NCBI GenBank assembly: GCA_947579665.1
Contig: OX388345.1
Coordinates: 33,323,849 to 33,387,848 of the forward strand
Direction of reading: 5' to 3'
Origin: Sympetrum striolatum
Taxonomy: Eukaryota; Arthropoda; Insecta; Odonata; Libellulidae
DNA length: 64,000 nucleotides
Shown: in pieces, positions 22,853 through 35,560 of the stretch
How positions within the stretch are numbered: position 1 is the stretch's first letter
Layout of the letters: each line of letters begins with the position of its first letter
Made by a program: the position numbers and the translations under genes
Notes under the pieces: generated by a model
Database searches by the model: none
Seen by the model: only the letters and a program-made list of their open reading frames with translations
Told to the model about the DNA's origin: nothing

Positions 22853-23750
22853 ATTTACTTTCTTATACTAAAGGCAAGTCTGCATTTTTAATACTTAAAT
22901 AATAATAAGTGATAAAACAGAATAGTATGAAATTGAATGAAAGTCAGAATAAATTTTCGCACACGCTCTGAAGGGCGAGAAAATCGACAAACATACTGAA
23001 AACGTTCGAAGTTGAAAGGTATCTTTGTGAAGGGCAAACGATGCGGAAAATATTCAGGCTCACGAATTTCAAGTAGCGTTTGTCTCGCGTACACTACAGC
23101 AGAATTTATAGCTCTTGCAAGAGTCAGTGCTTTAAAAAACACACCATCCGCCTACATAGCTCTTCTCTGAGAAATGTACGCAGTGAGCATCCTAAAGAAC
23201 TCCCAGAGAAGAAAAAGCCAATCCTTTGCCTTTTTCTGTCGCTCTCATGAACTTACTTCTCTTTACGTTCGATCGGGAGAAGGACATTCAATTAGAAAAG
23301 GGAGGAGACCCGGGGGAAATTCCTTAAATTCCTTTCCTTAGGTCTATCATTTACTATGATACGGCCATGTTGAGCGAATTTCCCGCACAGAAATATCCGA
23401 AAGGCAGACGTAGTCAAAACTCGGTTGAAAAAGGCGACATGACGTCGCTTTGAGGCTATGGGGAAAAAATACTCGATTTGGAAGTGAGCTTCGCCAATTT
23501 GAGAATCGGGGAGTAAAGCAAAAAGCGGATTCGAGAATAGAGGAGCTGGGAGTTTGCGATGCGTTGCATGTATAACGAGAACGTCTCTTAACACTGTTAA
23601 AGGAAATTAAGGCGGGATATAATTCACAAAGAGAACCAGGAATTGATGGATCTCTCTTTTCCGTTGACAAATAACTTTTTGAAAAAGTGATTCGTGGCTC
23701 AGTGAAAGAAAACAGAAGATGAAAACTGACTACTACTAAACATTGTTTTA
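22853..23750. other. Non-coding, moderately GC block 23.1-23.65 kb
   Basis: Between about 23140 and 23650 the composition is less AT-rich and open frames occur on the minus strand up to 107 codons. They overlap each other in different frames and match nothing I know, so I read them as compositional. Confidence 0.3.
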
Positions 23751-24081
23751 TGAATTTTAGAGGTCAATCTTCAATAGCCGTTTTTGTCGGCGTTCCTCCA
23801 TAATTATGTCGACGTTCCTAATAGATACAAAACCTTTTTTTGTATCTATTCATTCCTGACGTTCCTAATACATACAAAAACTTTTTTATATATCTATTTA
23901 TTCCTGACGATGACTGCATCGTATTCGAAATACGTATTGGGTTCTCTTAGAGACCGCGGTTTCCTTTCTTGTTTTCTCGGAATACTGGTGAATGAGAGGA
24001 GGAACGCCGTCAAAGACGGCTACTGTAGATTTTAAACCTCTAATTCCTTGATAGCCGTGTTCCAAATTTTCTTTCTTTACG
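23751..24081. mobile_element. Fold-back family F, best two-armed copy (copy 4)
   Basis: The left arm (23751-23799) contains CAATAGCCGTTTTTGTCGGC and GTTCCTCC. The right arm (about 23961-24081) contains GGAACGCCGTCAAAGACGGC, GATTTTAAACCTCTAATTC, ATAGCCGTGTTCC and ends CTTTCTTTAC. Between the arms lie two tandem units of 47-48 bp (23811-23857 and 23858-23905), each a small palindrome built on AATAGATACAAAA, then the module CCTGACGATGACTGCATCG ... CGTATTGGG shared with copies at 14054 and 59886. There is no ORF. The family resembles a non-autonomous DNA transposon; the mobilising transposase is unknown. Confidence 0.75.
23811..23905. repeat. Tandem pair of 47/48-bp palindromic units
   Basis: Each unit starts GACGTTCCTAATA and ends ATTCCT. 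In the first unit AATAGATACAAAA and TTGTATCTATT pair around a T-rich centre. In the second unit the same pairing is weakened by substitutions. The array forms the interior of fold-back copy 4 and is not seen in the other copies. Confidence 0.7.
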
Positions 24082-26520
24082 TTTTATGGGCTTAACAATG
24101 AAAATTTGAGCAGTAATTTACTCTAAAAATCTAATATCTATTGACTGGAAATTAAAAAATGCGTATTTGAGTTTTCTACGATAAGATAACAACAAAACAG
24201 AGATAAGGTAGATCATCCTGAGAGATACATTGAAACGAGGCCCTAAGGAAGGAAATTACCTTTCCTTCCCAAGATAGGAGAGGACATGTTTCTTGAAATT
24301 TCAAAGAGATTTTACGCTCGGCACTGCGGGTTGGATTACAATGAAGCTATACAAAGAAATGTTTCTAAGAAGGAGAGTTAATAGAAGTTTTCTGTTCTCG
24401 TAGATCGACAATAATCGGAAGAGTAGTTAAATGGCAGATTCTCTATATAAAGATAAATTATTAAGGTAGAATAAATGGAACGACCTCATTTGACTTGTTC
24501 TCTATAAAATTCCGGAAGATAACAATATGAAGAATTACTTACTCCTTCAACTTTAAATATTTAGAATTTGTAATCATTCCAATAAAGGTCAAGATAATAA
24601 CAGTTATTCAAAAACAGTTAAATTTAGAGAACCATTAATAGAAATGTTTAATATGAAACAATGAGAGCGGTTCCTTACTCTTAAATTAATAGATAAAAAT
24701 AGATTAGTAGATAGAATATAAAGTATAATAGAAAGATAGATTAAGAGTAAAAAGATTATCAATTTTATCTGATTGAAAATAGATAAAATAATTTCTCTTC
24801 TTGCTGAAAGAATAATTCAGTAAAAGTTTTCATACAAATTACTAACTATATTCAATTGTATATCAAGAGTCTTCGATGCTTTGAGAGTAGGTTAGATTTC
24901 GAGCCAGATTTTAGTTTCGATGTAGATGTTTACTCGATTCTATTTGAAAGAGACTTATTAACGAAAAGTCAAAATTTATTTACTAATATTTTTATAATAA
25001 TACTTTTTGTAATTGTTTTTAGTGTTTTACTTTATTTTTTATTGTTTTTAATCTACCGTTATCTGCAATGGCAAGGTGTGGTCGTAAAGATGGTTAAAAT
25101 AAGGTGAGTCATATGGCTAAAATAATGTAATACTGTTTGTTATCATAATTATTTTGAGCAGAAGAGGGTATAAATAATAAACACAAATCGGTGTATAAAT
25201 AACTTATAAATAAATAATTATTTGAATAAGTAATTGGCATTGACTTTTATTATGAAATTGTGATTGATTTTAATAGTATTGATGACTTCCAACCAACTGC
25301 AGAATTCGCTCATAGTTCAAAATTGAAGCATTTTGACCTGGAAATTCGTGAAAATACTATATTTTTATGCTGAGAATGCAAACCAAAACATTAGCAGCTA
25401 TTTTAGAGAGTGGAAAGCCTCGTTGAAATGAGGTCCACAGTAAAATTTTCTTTGCGAGATAAGTCAAATACGGTTTGATTTGTAAATGTAGTTGTTTGGA
25501 TAAAAGTGCTGGGACATTTGGCCTTCCGAAACCTCATTTGCTGATAACAGAAAAGGATCGCGCATTTTATTTTGGCTCGCATTCGGCGAGGAAAGAACAC
25601 ATGAGCAGTGCGAGGACAGATGCAAACATCCACTTAGCATTGCAGATTGTCTTCGTTAAATGAAAGGATGCCAAGAACACGAGGAGAGTAGTTTTCCTTA
25701 GGCATTTTAGCAGAAAGTGCCGTAACGTCATTGAAAATAAGGCACAGTCACTTACAGTGTGTCATTAACATGGAAAGTAAAATAAAGAAAAGTTTTAACC
25801 GTGCCTGATATGCATGAATATTTAATTTTACGGCCGTAATAAGATAATTAGAGGACAAATAATGAGATTTCCCAAGAATATTTTTCCTCTAAGTGTCAGA
25901 AGTAGTAAATCACGCTCATGTAAGCAAGCGAAATTATTTCATAACGACAAATTGAGTAGACTGGATTGCTTTTTCAAAGAATATATAGACAGCCAATGGA
26001 TTATGAAATATTTGACTCCATGCCAATTCATAAATCCAGGATTCTTCCGAAGGGAATTTAAAATTGATCAAAAAGTTTGGTGATTTTAAATTATCTTTCA
26101 ACTTGAAGGCTCTATGACGTTAAGATTTCCTGTAAAGAATTCGGCTCGAAGGCCCGTTGGTAACTCATCCCCATTATGATCAGCTACCAAGAGCTATGGG
26201 GGGATTGAGGCTTACTAGGTAGGATGATGAGTGAGGCAGTTTGTCCTTGCTTTTTTCATCGGTTATAAGATTAGACAGAAAATATATCACTAACAAAATT
26301 TACTACGGTTAGTTAATTTCGGCCGTTGAAAGTCTCGGAAATCTATTAAATTGTATGAGAAACCTAAATATTCTTTCAAATATATCTAGCAATTTAGCAG
26401 GGCAGGAAGCATCTATTTATGAAATACTATTATCGCGGGGTAATCTTCCAGAAGAATGAAATTTCCTAAACTTTATATGTTTTTAAATATCTTTATTTGA
26501 TAAAACATACACCAGTAATA
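24082..26520. other. AT-rich non-coding stretch
   Basis: The frame 24856-25107 would encode one strongly hydrophobic segment (about 30 residues rich in F, I, L, V), but T-rich DNA produces this by chance. No homology is evident. Other frames near 25400-25660 are overlapping antisense pairs. Confidence 0.3.
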
Positions 26521-26805
26521 ACCATAAAAGACAATCTTACAAAGGGCTTATAATCATAATCTTTAGTGAGATATTCGTCTACCTTAGACGTTCAGAAATA
26601 ATGGATAAATTGTATCAATGGGCGACCAATTATGAATACCCTAAGCCATAGATAATTTTCAAAGTCTATAATTTACCCTAACGCTAATCATAAAAGATAA
26701 AAGAATGAAGGATTCTAACGACAATCACAGATTTTCTCGCGAGATATTCCTCTATTAAAGACAGATACTCAAAAGAAATCGATAAATTGTGTCTATGAGT
26801 TGTGA
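26521..26805 (+). repeat. Diverged direct repeat, about 110 bp units
   Basis: Copy 1 (26521-26625) and copy 2 (26687-26805) share the order CATAAAAGA, CGAGATATTC / TGAGATATTC, TATTAAAGAC or ACCTTAGACG, GATAAATTGT and ATGGGCGAC / ATGAGTTGTGAC. Identity is patchy and includes small indels. The origin is unknown. Confidence 0.35.
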
Positions 26806-28334
26806 CGATGAGAAGTAACGTTTTGGGTATCGAGTGGTTTAATAAAAGCCACCAGATTTAGGAATTCCGATAAGGAGTTGTTGGTCAGAAATCCCTGAGG
26901 TCCATTTCCGAATGATACCGCACGCACGGAAGTCTGGGCAACAGAGAAACTAACACGCAAAGATAACCTCTTAAGGATATCCGATAGGCGTAGTGACCCC
27001 TTGTCTGCCATTTATCGTTTCGATCCCATTTAAAAGTCACTCCTGAATGGATTCAACTCAAACCCCTCTGGGAATTACAAAACGGCACGTGTGCAATATA
27101 ATCAACCGTCTCCAACCCCATTCAAAATAATAAGTTCCAATGCCCTTTCAGGCTAGGCCATTTTGAAATTCCTTTAGGCCCATTTGGGTGTGGTCGAAAT
27201 ATTTATAATACTTCAGTGAATAGTTCTTTAAAAACTCAATGTATATATTATCGAACTCTTTCATTTCAATAGTAAGTATATTTTAGGATCCTACTATGAA
27301 ATACTACAGGCACCCTAAATAAAACTTGCATGTTTGACCATGTATCAATGATAATTGTGTGGATAACTTTTTGAAATGATAATTAAATATTGCACTAATT
27401 ATTTCATTGAATTTTTATTGTAAATTATCATTTCTCTAATTATTTTAATCTCTTGTAGTTTGTTAAAAATTTCTAGTCATTATATTTTAAATATTAATTT
27501 CACAACGTTGCCACAGGTACTCTGTTTAACCTCTGCGGAAAATAAGTAAATAAAATTTAAAAGATTACTTTGCATGAATAGAAAATTGCGAAGTGCTTTA
27601 TAAAAATCAATGACGAATATGGTAAATTTTCTGTAGTTATACAAAACATAATTTGGCGAAATAAGTTGAAATGACAAAAATCTACGATAGTCAGTCGATA
27701 ACACCAATAAATAGCAAAGAGATAGACTAGGTCGTTGTCATAGTAATGCCATTCCTTCAGATAAACAAAACATCTACTCACGCAAGAAGAAGTACACATG
27801 TGCAATTCCAAGGAAATGACGATTTCTACGGGAGTGTATTGCTTATGTTTCTGCAGTTAACCTCTTGCGAGAAATCGATCTTTTACGTCAAATTCTATTC
27901 TTTTAGCTTTAGATTGTACTTCATATGCATTTCTGAATACCTTTGGCATTTTAATAATTAAATTTAATCCGATGTAATATCTAATTGTCATTAAATATCT
28001 GATAACCTTAAAATTTATTTATACTGCTAATTGATATACGATTATGTTACTATTGTTATTTATGGTGGTTAGTATTATCTTATTTGTAATTTTATTTCTT
28101 TTTAAAACACGTTTTCTTTTATTTTTACATACTATATTTATCCTTACTTATTTACTTTAAAGATTATTATAAACTTATTTGATATATCAATATATTTTTA
28201 TTTTAAGATGTAAGTTTAAGATGATTTTTATGTATTTGGTTTTCTTCAACCCCCCTGAGTATTTTCTTTAACAACCCTAAGATGCAATGATTTTGATAAC
28301 ACAAAGTGGTTTTTTTATTTCTTTGTAAATATTG
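26806..28334. other. Non-coding stretch
   Basis: The segment contains a somewhat GC-richer part at 26800-27210, then very AT-rich DNA from 27230 on. No gene or element is recognised. T-rich DNA upstream of 28335 may be the 3' part of the element noted there. Confidence 0.3.
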
Positions 28335-28396
28335 TAACGAAAAATGTGATTAATTAGAAGAAAAGCCCAAATAGGCCTAACCTTGCCATTAAAGAA
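28335..28396 (+). repeat. 60-bp dispersed repeat with GGCCTAACCT core (copy 1)
   Basis: TAACGAAA, then GAAAAGCCCAAATAGGCCTA, ACCTTGCCATTAAAGA aligns with 35561-35620 over about 60 bp. Both copies follow several hundred bases of T-rich sequence. This would fit the 3' terminus of a retroelement, but no coding part is seen. Confidence 0.45.
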
Positions 28397-28963
28397 CCCA
28401 TTTTTAATTTTGAAATTCTCCCTGTTGAATACCAAGCCATAACTAATAGCAAATTTCAGTGAATGACCAATTAGTGTTACCATTTCTGAGTCATCCTAAC
28501 TCGAAATCACGTTATGCATGGATTAATTTGCTGTGAGCTTTTCTAATTGCCAGCTATGACTGTTATTTCGTGAAATGTCAATACTTATCACAACTGATAT
28601 TGGAATCCATAAACATTTGGCAACGATATCAAAATCCACAGCGGCGTCACAGACCTCAAACGAGTTTTCAATTACTGTCACCTTTTTACAGATATACTCA
28701 ACGTAATTAGTCAAAAATGATTTGACCTTCGAATGGCACAGAAAATTAGCTACATCTGAAACAATTTTTAGTTTATCATTCATTTTGTTATTTTTTTTGG
28801 TTTTTTGCAAGGGCAGTATTTGCCCTTACATAAAAGCGAGCGTGGATTCTCGAAGTCCCTTACTAATTCAATGATAAATATGCTGAAAGTTTTCCATTTC
28901 CGCTTTAATGCTACAGACTGTCTTCGGAACCCCAAGCCCTTGAGCTTGGCTACAGCTTACACA

Positions 28964-29010
28964 TCTACATCAATAATATGCGTCTTGCGGTGACCTCTGA
29001 GAGCAGTTGA
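28964..29010. repeat. Possible LINE-tail-like fragment
   Basis: ACACATCTACATCAATAATA followed by a GCGTCTTGCGGTGACCTCTG segment resembles the layout of the LINE tail at 9427 (hexamer-like ATCTACATC, then a short GC-rich 3' UTR). The similarity is short and could be accidental. Confidence 0.2.
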
Positions 29011-30179
29011 TGGCAAATGCTGCATCGGGCGCAAAGTTATACTTTCTACTCGGTAAACTCAATCCCTAGTAAATTCAGGGATGTCTAAAAAAACACGCGA
29101 CCTAGATTGCTACGAAAAGTAATCAATTTATTCCGATGTGCGACAGACCTCGTATGAAACATGTCCGCAGTATCAACTACTTGACATTACCGAGAAAATG
29201 ATTATTCCAACAGAGAGCGACCGGAATGATTCCTTGAAAGCGTGTTGATAAATTGATGCGATTTCTTTGAAACTTTTATGTGATATTCTCATCTCAAATC
29301 AGAATTCATCTATCATTTTTACTAATTTTTGTTGTCGACTTATGTTTATGGAGGAATTTAGTAACAGTATCGCTGTTTATTAACGGAATAATCAAATTAT
29401 ATTGTGAAAGTGCTGTTTCAGATTTTAATTCTCTTTAAAATTTAATACTGTGCATAATTAAACACACTATTTTTAGTGATGGTGCTAGAAAATGTTCAGA
29501 AATCTATTTATGAATGTAAAAAGCAAGCATGTGAAGGATTATTTGTAGTTGCTGTAAATAATAAATTATGAATGTATCTGTAAACTTCAAATTTCTGACA
29601 TTTGTTACAAATGTAGAATTAGTTATGAGGATTAACCTCTTGTCGAGAAAAATCTGGATTTCTTTCTAAAATAATATAAGTAATTATATCTTATGCAGTT
29701 TACGATTTATTAATGGTTAAAATTAACAATTATTACATTTAAATTGGCTACTTAACAGTTTTTAATTTAACAGAATTATTGAGAAATATTTTACACCTAC
29801 ATAATGAATATTACCAATAAAATAATTTTAATTGATATTTTTAAATAAATTAAAACATTTAACAAAGTTTTTTCTAGCATCAGGCGTCAATTCAGTCTGA
29901 AAAAAATGGGTTAGTACATTACTTTTTAGTTTCAATCAAAGATGCAGCAATGCAGAGAATTACTAAAACTAGGCATGAAATCCTTATCATTACTGAAAAG
30001 ATTTAATTTTTAATATTTCCCATGGATCTTTCCTCTGACCTTGGACCACACGCGGCAAGAATGATTGTGGCTGCAGTACTCTGAAGACACGCCCCAAAAA
30101 TCATTCACGTTCAATCTCGTTCACGACACATCCTCACACGCTTAGAACGCCATGAAAAAAAAATCGTGAGCTCATTCTT
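29011..30179. other. AT-rich non-coding stretch
   Basis: I see no genes, RNAs or recognisable repeats in this interval. Confidence 0.35.
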
Positions 30180-30830
30180 TATACACGAACCGTCTGTTTA
30201 GAGATTTAAACCCCTAGGACGAAATGGGTCCGTATTAAATACCATCGGCGCCTTAATAAATGGCCAACTTCAAAGAACAGCGTCACGAGTATAAAACCCA
30301 GCTCGAACGCATTCCCGAGGGAGAAAAGTTAGGTTACCATGGTGTCGATAAATCGTCGCATTTGCCCTGGAGAGCGAAAATCGCGGAGAGTTTGGAATAT
30401 CGCCAAAACGTCCGAAGGGGAAATGGCGAATGTAATTACTGGGAAAATGTGGGTGTGCCTAGCGCGTCCGAACGGCGTTTTAACAAACAGTACGCGAAGC
30501 GGAAATAAATAAGAGCTTAGCGGACCCGAGGGAGAAGTGTTACTCATACAATGGTCCTTTGAAGAGTACAAGAAGGTAAGGCGCGATAATTAATAAATTG
30601 TCGGCGGCGGAAATTCCAGCAGGAGTGCATTCCAGTTGCTTCTGGTGGTTACGTAATTGGAAAAATCTTGGAGGGCTTCGTAATTAATTGCTTTATGAAC
30701 GGAAAAGCGATATATACGGGTGGATATCTCGTTAGAGCCACCACGGAATGAGATGATACGTTTAAAAAGGATATAAACATTACACATCTGGAAAATTCTG
30801 CTCATCCTCATTTGGCGTCTCTTTTTCATG
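30180..30830. promoter_or_regulatory. GC-richer unique block with homeodomain-type TAATTA motifs
   Basis: A roughly 650-bp block of balanced composition stands out between AT-rich flanks. It holds GGCGCGATAATTAATAAATT, CGGCGGCGG and TTCGTAATTAATTGC, that is, TAATTA-type homeodomain cores near GC-rich segments. Open frames exist on both strands (for example 30260-30508) but match no protein family I know. Conserved enhancer-like DNA is one explanation and an unrecognised exon another. Confidence 0.25.
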
Positions 30831-31595
30831 AAATCATCTGAAGTGTATATTGCTTTTTATGCGCTTTTTGCAAGAATATATCAACGAATCAGAGCAATTT
30901 TATCACCACCGTTGGTGGCTCTCAGAAACTTGTTAAATTCTCTATAAATTTTTCCTTAGATATATTAATGCGCTATTCAAGTAAGAAAATTTTAGAGCAA
31001 TATAAGGTAATCCCACCTAAATTTTTTCATCATCACAGTCAAGTAATTTCTTAGAACATTTTAATGAATTCCAGTTCTTCCTTTAACTATGAACAAGGAT
31101 AAATTTCATGTTATATCGTAAATTATCGCAATTTAGAGCAATATTGTCATTGTACCCAATATTTATAACTTAATTACAATTCAAGATGGTTAGGGAAACT
31201 CATCTGATGCCTACGACGGAAGAAGACAAAACTTGGTGCACATAATCGTATTCGATTAAGTGGAAACAATTCCTAATTTCATACGCTAAACTGTCAGAAC
31301 ATGGTTTTAGAAATAAAATTAATCTTAATAATTTAATTAACTTGGATAAAACCTTCTCAAACCGAAAGTCACAAAAAGTGAAGAAAAGGTAATCCGTGTA
31401 ATTTTAGTATGCCTTAAAAAAAGAAGAGAAAAGCCAGAAAGTTGCTTTCGAATTGATATTACTATGATTGATCATTTCTGATCGTACTTCGTGGAACGAC
31501 GTCATGAAATAAAGGAACTCACTTTATTATTGTGTGGAAATTATAATATAGAAATATAAAATATTATTAACCATAATAATACAGTAAAATACAAT
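30831..31595. other. AT-rich non-coding stretch
   Basis: Nothing assignable was found up to the abrupt start of the duplicated segment at 31596. Confidence 0.35.
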
Positions 31596-31616
31596 CTTAC
31601 AATCAAGTCAATTATA

Positions 31617-31692
31617 CAGGGTGCGGCAACATAACTTCCTTTTTTCGCATTAAAAAAGCATTTAAAAAAGGAAGTTATTTTGCCGCACTCTG
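31617..31692. mobile_element. 76-bp mariner-type MITE with TA target duplication (copy 2)
   Basis: Identical to 2021-2096, carried inside the duplicated segment. TA flanks and inverted ends beginning CAGGGTGCGGCA / CAGAGTGCGGCA are preserved. Confidence 0.7.
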
Positions 31693-32498
31693 TAAGAGTA
31701 ATCATTGAAAAGGACGAATTTTCATTGAGAGTGACAAAATAATATTTGTCAGTAAGACTTACTGGAAATTCATTGAATTTTTCCTCTAACATCATAAGTA
31801 AATTTACATCTGCAAGTCGTCTTTTGGCGAGGGGGCAGGGATGCATGACTCTTCTCCATTAATCGATCACTTCCGCGTATTATTTGGGAAAAAATAAAAT
31901 ATGAATCGATCTGTAACGATTAAGTAGCATATCGTGTATGAAATTGATATTATGCTTCGTAAATTAATTTGACAGTTTACGAAAACTTGAGAATTCAGGA
32001 TTGTCAAACTACTTAATTACAGAATCATTTGTCAATGCATAACGTGATTGACTGCATGAGAAGTTAAATCTCCCGGTAACTTCGTTGCTTCAGAGTTAAA
32101 TTTACCGGACCGATACGTCCTAGAACATGCGTGTTTTTCATTCGTTAAACGCAGTTATCTAAACCACGATCACGTTAAACTTTTGCAGCGTGAGGAATTT
32201 ATGCATTCCGCTTCTACCTCGCGGTCTAGTTTATGCTGAGTAATATGCTTTGGAGGAACTAAATCAGGTATTTTCCGAACGTGCAACGAATTTAGAGGTA
32301 ATAGCAGAGAGATTAATGCCACGCGACTTCGTGCTTTTTGGCAGTTTCCGAGCATGTTTTTGGTTAGGGGCATCCTAACAATTTCATAGACTAGCCATAC
32401 ATGAATGCTCTTTTGGACGTATGGAATGTGAAATTCAAAACTTTCTGAACTTATTTTTTCCCATTTAATGATGAATCCACTGCTCAAGAGCGAGAAGT

Positions 32499-32741
32499 GT
32501 AGCTGGGTTATCCGATATCTCTGTTCGAAGGTGTTATGCCATTTTGTATGACGAATTGCGGATGTACCATGTTTGCCAGCACTTGGTCCCCAAGAACCTT
32601 AGCGCTGAGCAGGAGGAGGATTCTTTTGTCTAGCAACAACATCGCCGCTGTGGATACTGACCCTACCCTTCCGAACAGACAGATCACAGCTGACGAAACA
32701 ACAAAACACAGAGCCTCACGCTGGAATGTTACTCAAACTGC
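32499..32741 (+). pseudogene. Mariner/Tc1 transposase relic, frameshifted (copy 2)
   Basis: This carries the same fragments and lesions as 2903-3145: CQHLVPKNLSAEQ in one frame with a stop, then ITADET and KHRASRW in another. It is non-functional. Confidence 0.65.
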
Positions 32742-33009
32742 GACATTCTCCTCCTTTCCGCCGGAGCGTCCATACACTGTATGTACGCTAAGGGCGTAAA
32801 AATCCATTTTTATATTTTTGGCCAGCTTTTTTCGATTCCAGCCCACTCTAAGGAGTTATGTATATTAAAATACATGCTAAATAAAATAAAAGAATGCATG
32901 GAAGGTAACAAGATGAGATGCAATCGAAAAATCGAAATCAGTAAAAGAAATGGAAGAAAATAATTTCCTACTAACTCGAGAGCTGCATAAGAATACACGT
33001 GTATGACGT

Positions 33010-35560
33010 ACGACTATTCACAACGATAAAATACGATGGTATAATGCATGGGTGTAATGGATTGTGTGTAATCCTTATTACCAAATTTTGCTGTTACCTA
33101 TTTCCACATTTAACCTTTCACAATTGGTTGCGTGAAAGAATTTGTCCACTATTCAACCTAAGTTCTTGTCGTTCCACCTATTGCGTTTCAAGATATTGTG
33201 AAGCCACTTGGCAACGCTAAAGTTCTCAACATCCTCCCAAATTCTTAGCCCTCCCTCGCCACCCAAAAGTTATTGTATCCATTTGACCATTTTTAAGAGA
33301 TTCTCCACGTGCCACTGTACCCTTTTACCCTTTCCTGCAAGATATTGCTGTGGGAATTCCCGTTCCCTGGCCAGAGCAAGACCTATAATCCTAGCAAGAT
33401 CCTTTTTTCATTACTTAATGGAAATTGAGCCGAGGTTCTTGCTCCTTCCCATTCCACAAGCAATGGGAGGAATAAAAATAATTGTTTCGAACGTTAAACT
33501 CTCCTCGGACGAATTGGATTCGCAAGAAAGTCCGGTAGATAAAACAACAACGTATTTAAAATGTGGAGACATTATAGCAGATTATAATATCCCATAATGC
33601 TTGCGACCTTCAAAGGCACTATCGCGTGCCAAAAAAATATAAGAATAAATCACAAAAAGGTGGACAGCTGCAGCGATCAGGTTTTAATCCTCTAGAGACT
33701 GTATTTTGTCTGCGAGCCATCAAATAAAAGCTATTTTAATTTAATGGAGCTTGTTGCGATACCACAATATGATCATCGAGCAGATGATATCGACAACCGT
33801 TATTGATGCAGGAGCTAAAAGCACCAAGCAAATTCAACGTAACAAAACCATCAATAATCGCAATCAAAATATTTTTAGTTTAGCTTTTGTAACCACAATA
33901 CCACTCGTTCACCATTCATGCGACTTTGCCACGTTTATTTTAAAATCCAGTTAATTTTCTGTAGCTCTATTTAATTATGTTATTGAATAACTGCCAAAGC
34001 TAAAAAAAACAGAATTTTAAATGGATCTTTTAGAAATTGCTTTTTAAGAAGTTTTACGATTTTCCTGGCGGACTCAAGAAATTTGATTCGAAGAAAGAAA
34101 ATCATTATTTATCCTCATCAAAATATTCCTATGCATGCTTCTTAAGTGATCAGTAAACCATAAATTGTGCATAGAAGACGCTGGTTTTACCAGCCACTGC
34201 GAAATCAGTCTAAGAATAAGTAGAAATATTGTGAAAAGCTTATACAGCATATGATTATTTTAAGTATTCATAAAAAGTAGTTTTTTGAGTGTAGTTATAA
34301 GATAAATAATATAATAAATTTATTTACTGTAATGTGAATAAGTAAGTAATATGTGGTTCTTTTCTAGCAAAATTTCACTTTTGTTTTTGTCAATAACTCA
34401 ATAATGGTATTATCAACTATAATTCTTTTAAGTATTTAGGCAAGGAATATAACAAATTTTACGATCTCAAACCCGCTACAGCAAAAACTACAATTCTAAA
34501 AACATATTGCAATATATATTTTTGAGTGTTTAAGATATTTTAAAATTTACGCAGGCAACTTACATTGAAGGTGATGAATTGTTAGTTTCATGATTATCAT
34601 ATTTATATCTGTCGAAAATGATATGCGCAGATTGAAATCTAAATTATTAAAGCCGACACATTATCCTAAGCTTACGTCGGTCAACTTCCTTGAGACTCAA
34701 AACAAGAGAACGCATTTCATCTGGCGTGGAATGCACCGAGTGATCTACCTAGACAGCACACCTATGAATTATACATAAATTGTTGCCTCCACGTGCTTCA
34801 AAGGGCTGCAAATCCTTTCCTTCCGTTGCATCAGCAGTTTAGGCCTGGTTCAAACTTAGTTCGACTGCTTCATCCGGGAAGCAGAGTAGAAAATGAGCTT
34901 CATAGAGAGTATGATTCAGGTCACGACCTCTGACGAAGGTGACGCTGGAGGGTTCGCACGTCTACCTGCGCTCAGATCGGCTTAAGGGAACAGTTGTCTC
35001 CTTCCCATAAACTGCGGGGATGAGTACGGATCTAGTGCTGCAGAGCGTTAATCCACAGAATATGATAACTCCACTACGGATGTTACAACTAGAATGTGAA
35101 GTGATTTTAAATAAATACCCTTGACTAAACAGACGTGAGAAATATATGTAGTCGTTAGATTTCATTTTCGTCGTCTTTGTTGTGGGTTGCTCATAAAGCA
35201 CCCGTTTAACAGTACTGTTTATTGCTATTATTACTACTACATAATTTTTTCTTTTTCTTTCCCACTTAGGAATAGTAAATGTTATTTTTTTAATTATATA
35301 AATTATATTTTTTAATATTAAATAATATTTTATTTTTCCGTGAATTTATTAATATATTTATAGGTATATAATTTACGAAATTTTATAAATGTCATTACTG
35401 TATTGTCAGTATTTACTGTATTTCCGCGATTTTTTTCACCACCCTTCTCTGTGGGTGTTTCCCCGCAAACTTTGGTTTTATCTTTGTCAACCTTCAGTTG
35501 CAAATATTTTTCCCCACACTCCACTCTGTCTTTTTGTTTTAATTTTTGTGATACATATTC
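33010..35560. other. Non-coding stretch
   Basis: A 129-codon frame at 33208-33597 opens without an ATG at its listed start (TTG) and shows no family resemblance. A 7-bp stem CTGCTTC/GAAGCAG with a 6-nt loop is at 34865-34884. From 35200 the sequence becomes T-rich. Confidence 0.3.

Larger units (their letters stand above)
31596..33009 (+). repeat. Segmental duplication copy 2 (1,414 bp)
   Basis: This is the second copy of 2000-3413, with the single seen difference at 32173 (C instead of T). Its left flank is AT-rich unique DNA and its right flank begins ACGACTATTC; neither resembles the flanks of copy 1. The fold-back MITE that borders copy 1 is absent here. Near identity over 1.4 kb of mostly non-functional sequence implies a recent event or sequence homogenisation. 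Confidence 0.85.

Noticed and set aside
24856..25107. Single-pass membrane protein
   Set aside because: The hydrophobic segment comes from T-rich DNA; there is no homology and no supporting gene structure.
33208..33597. 129-codon plus-strand frame after duplication copy 2
   Set aside because: Begins at TTG rather than ATG, shows no family resemblance, and has no promoter or splice support.
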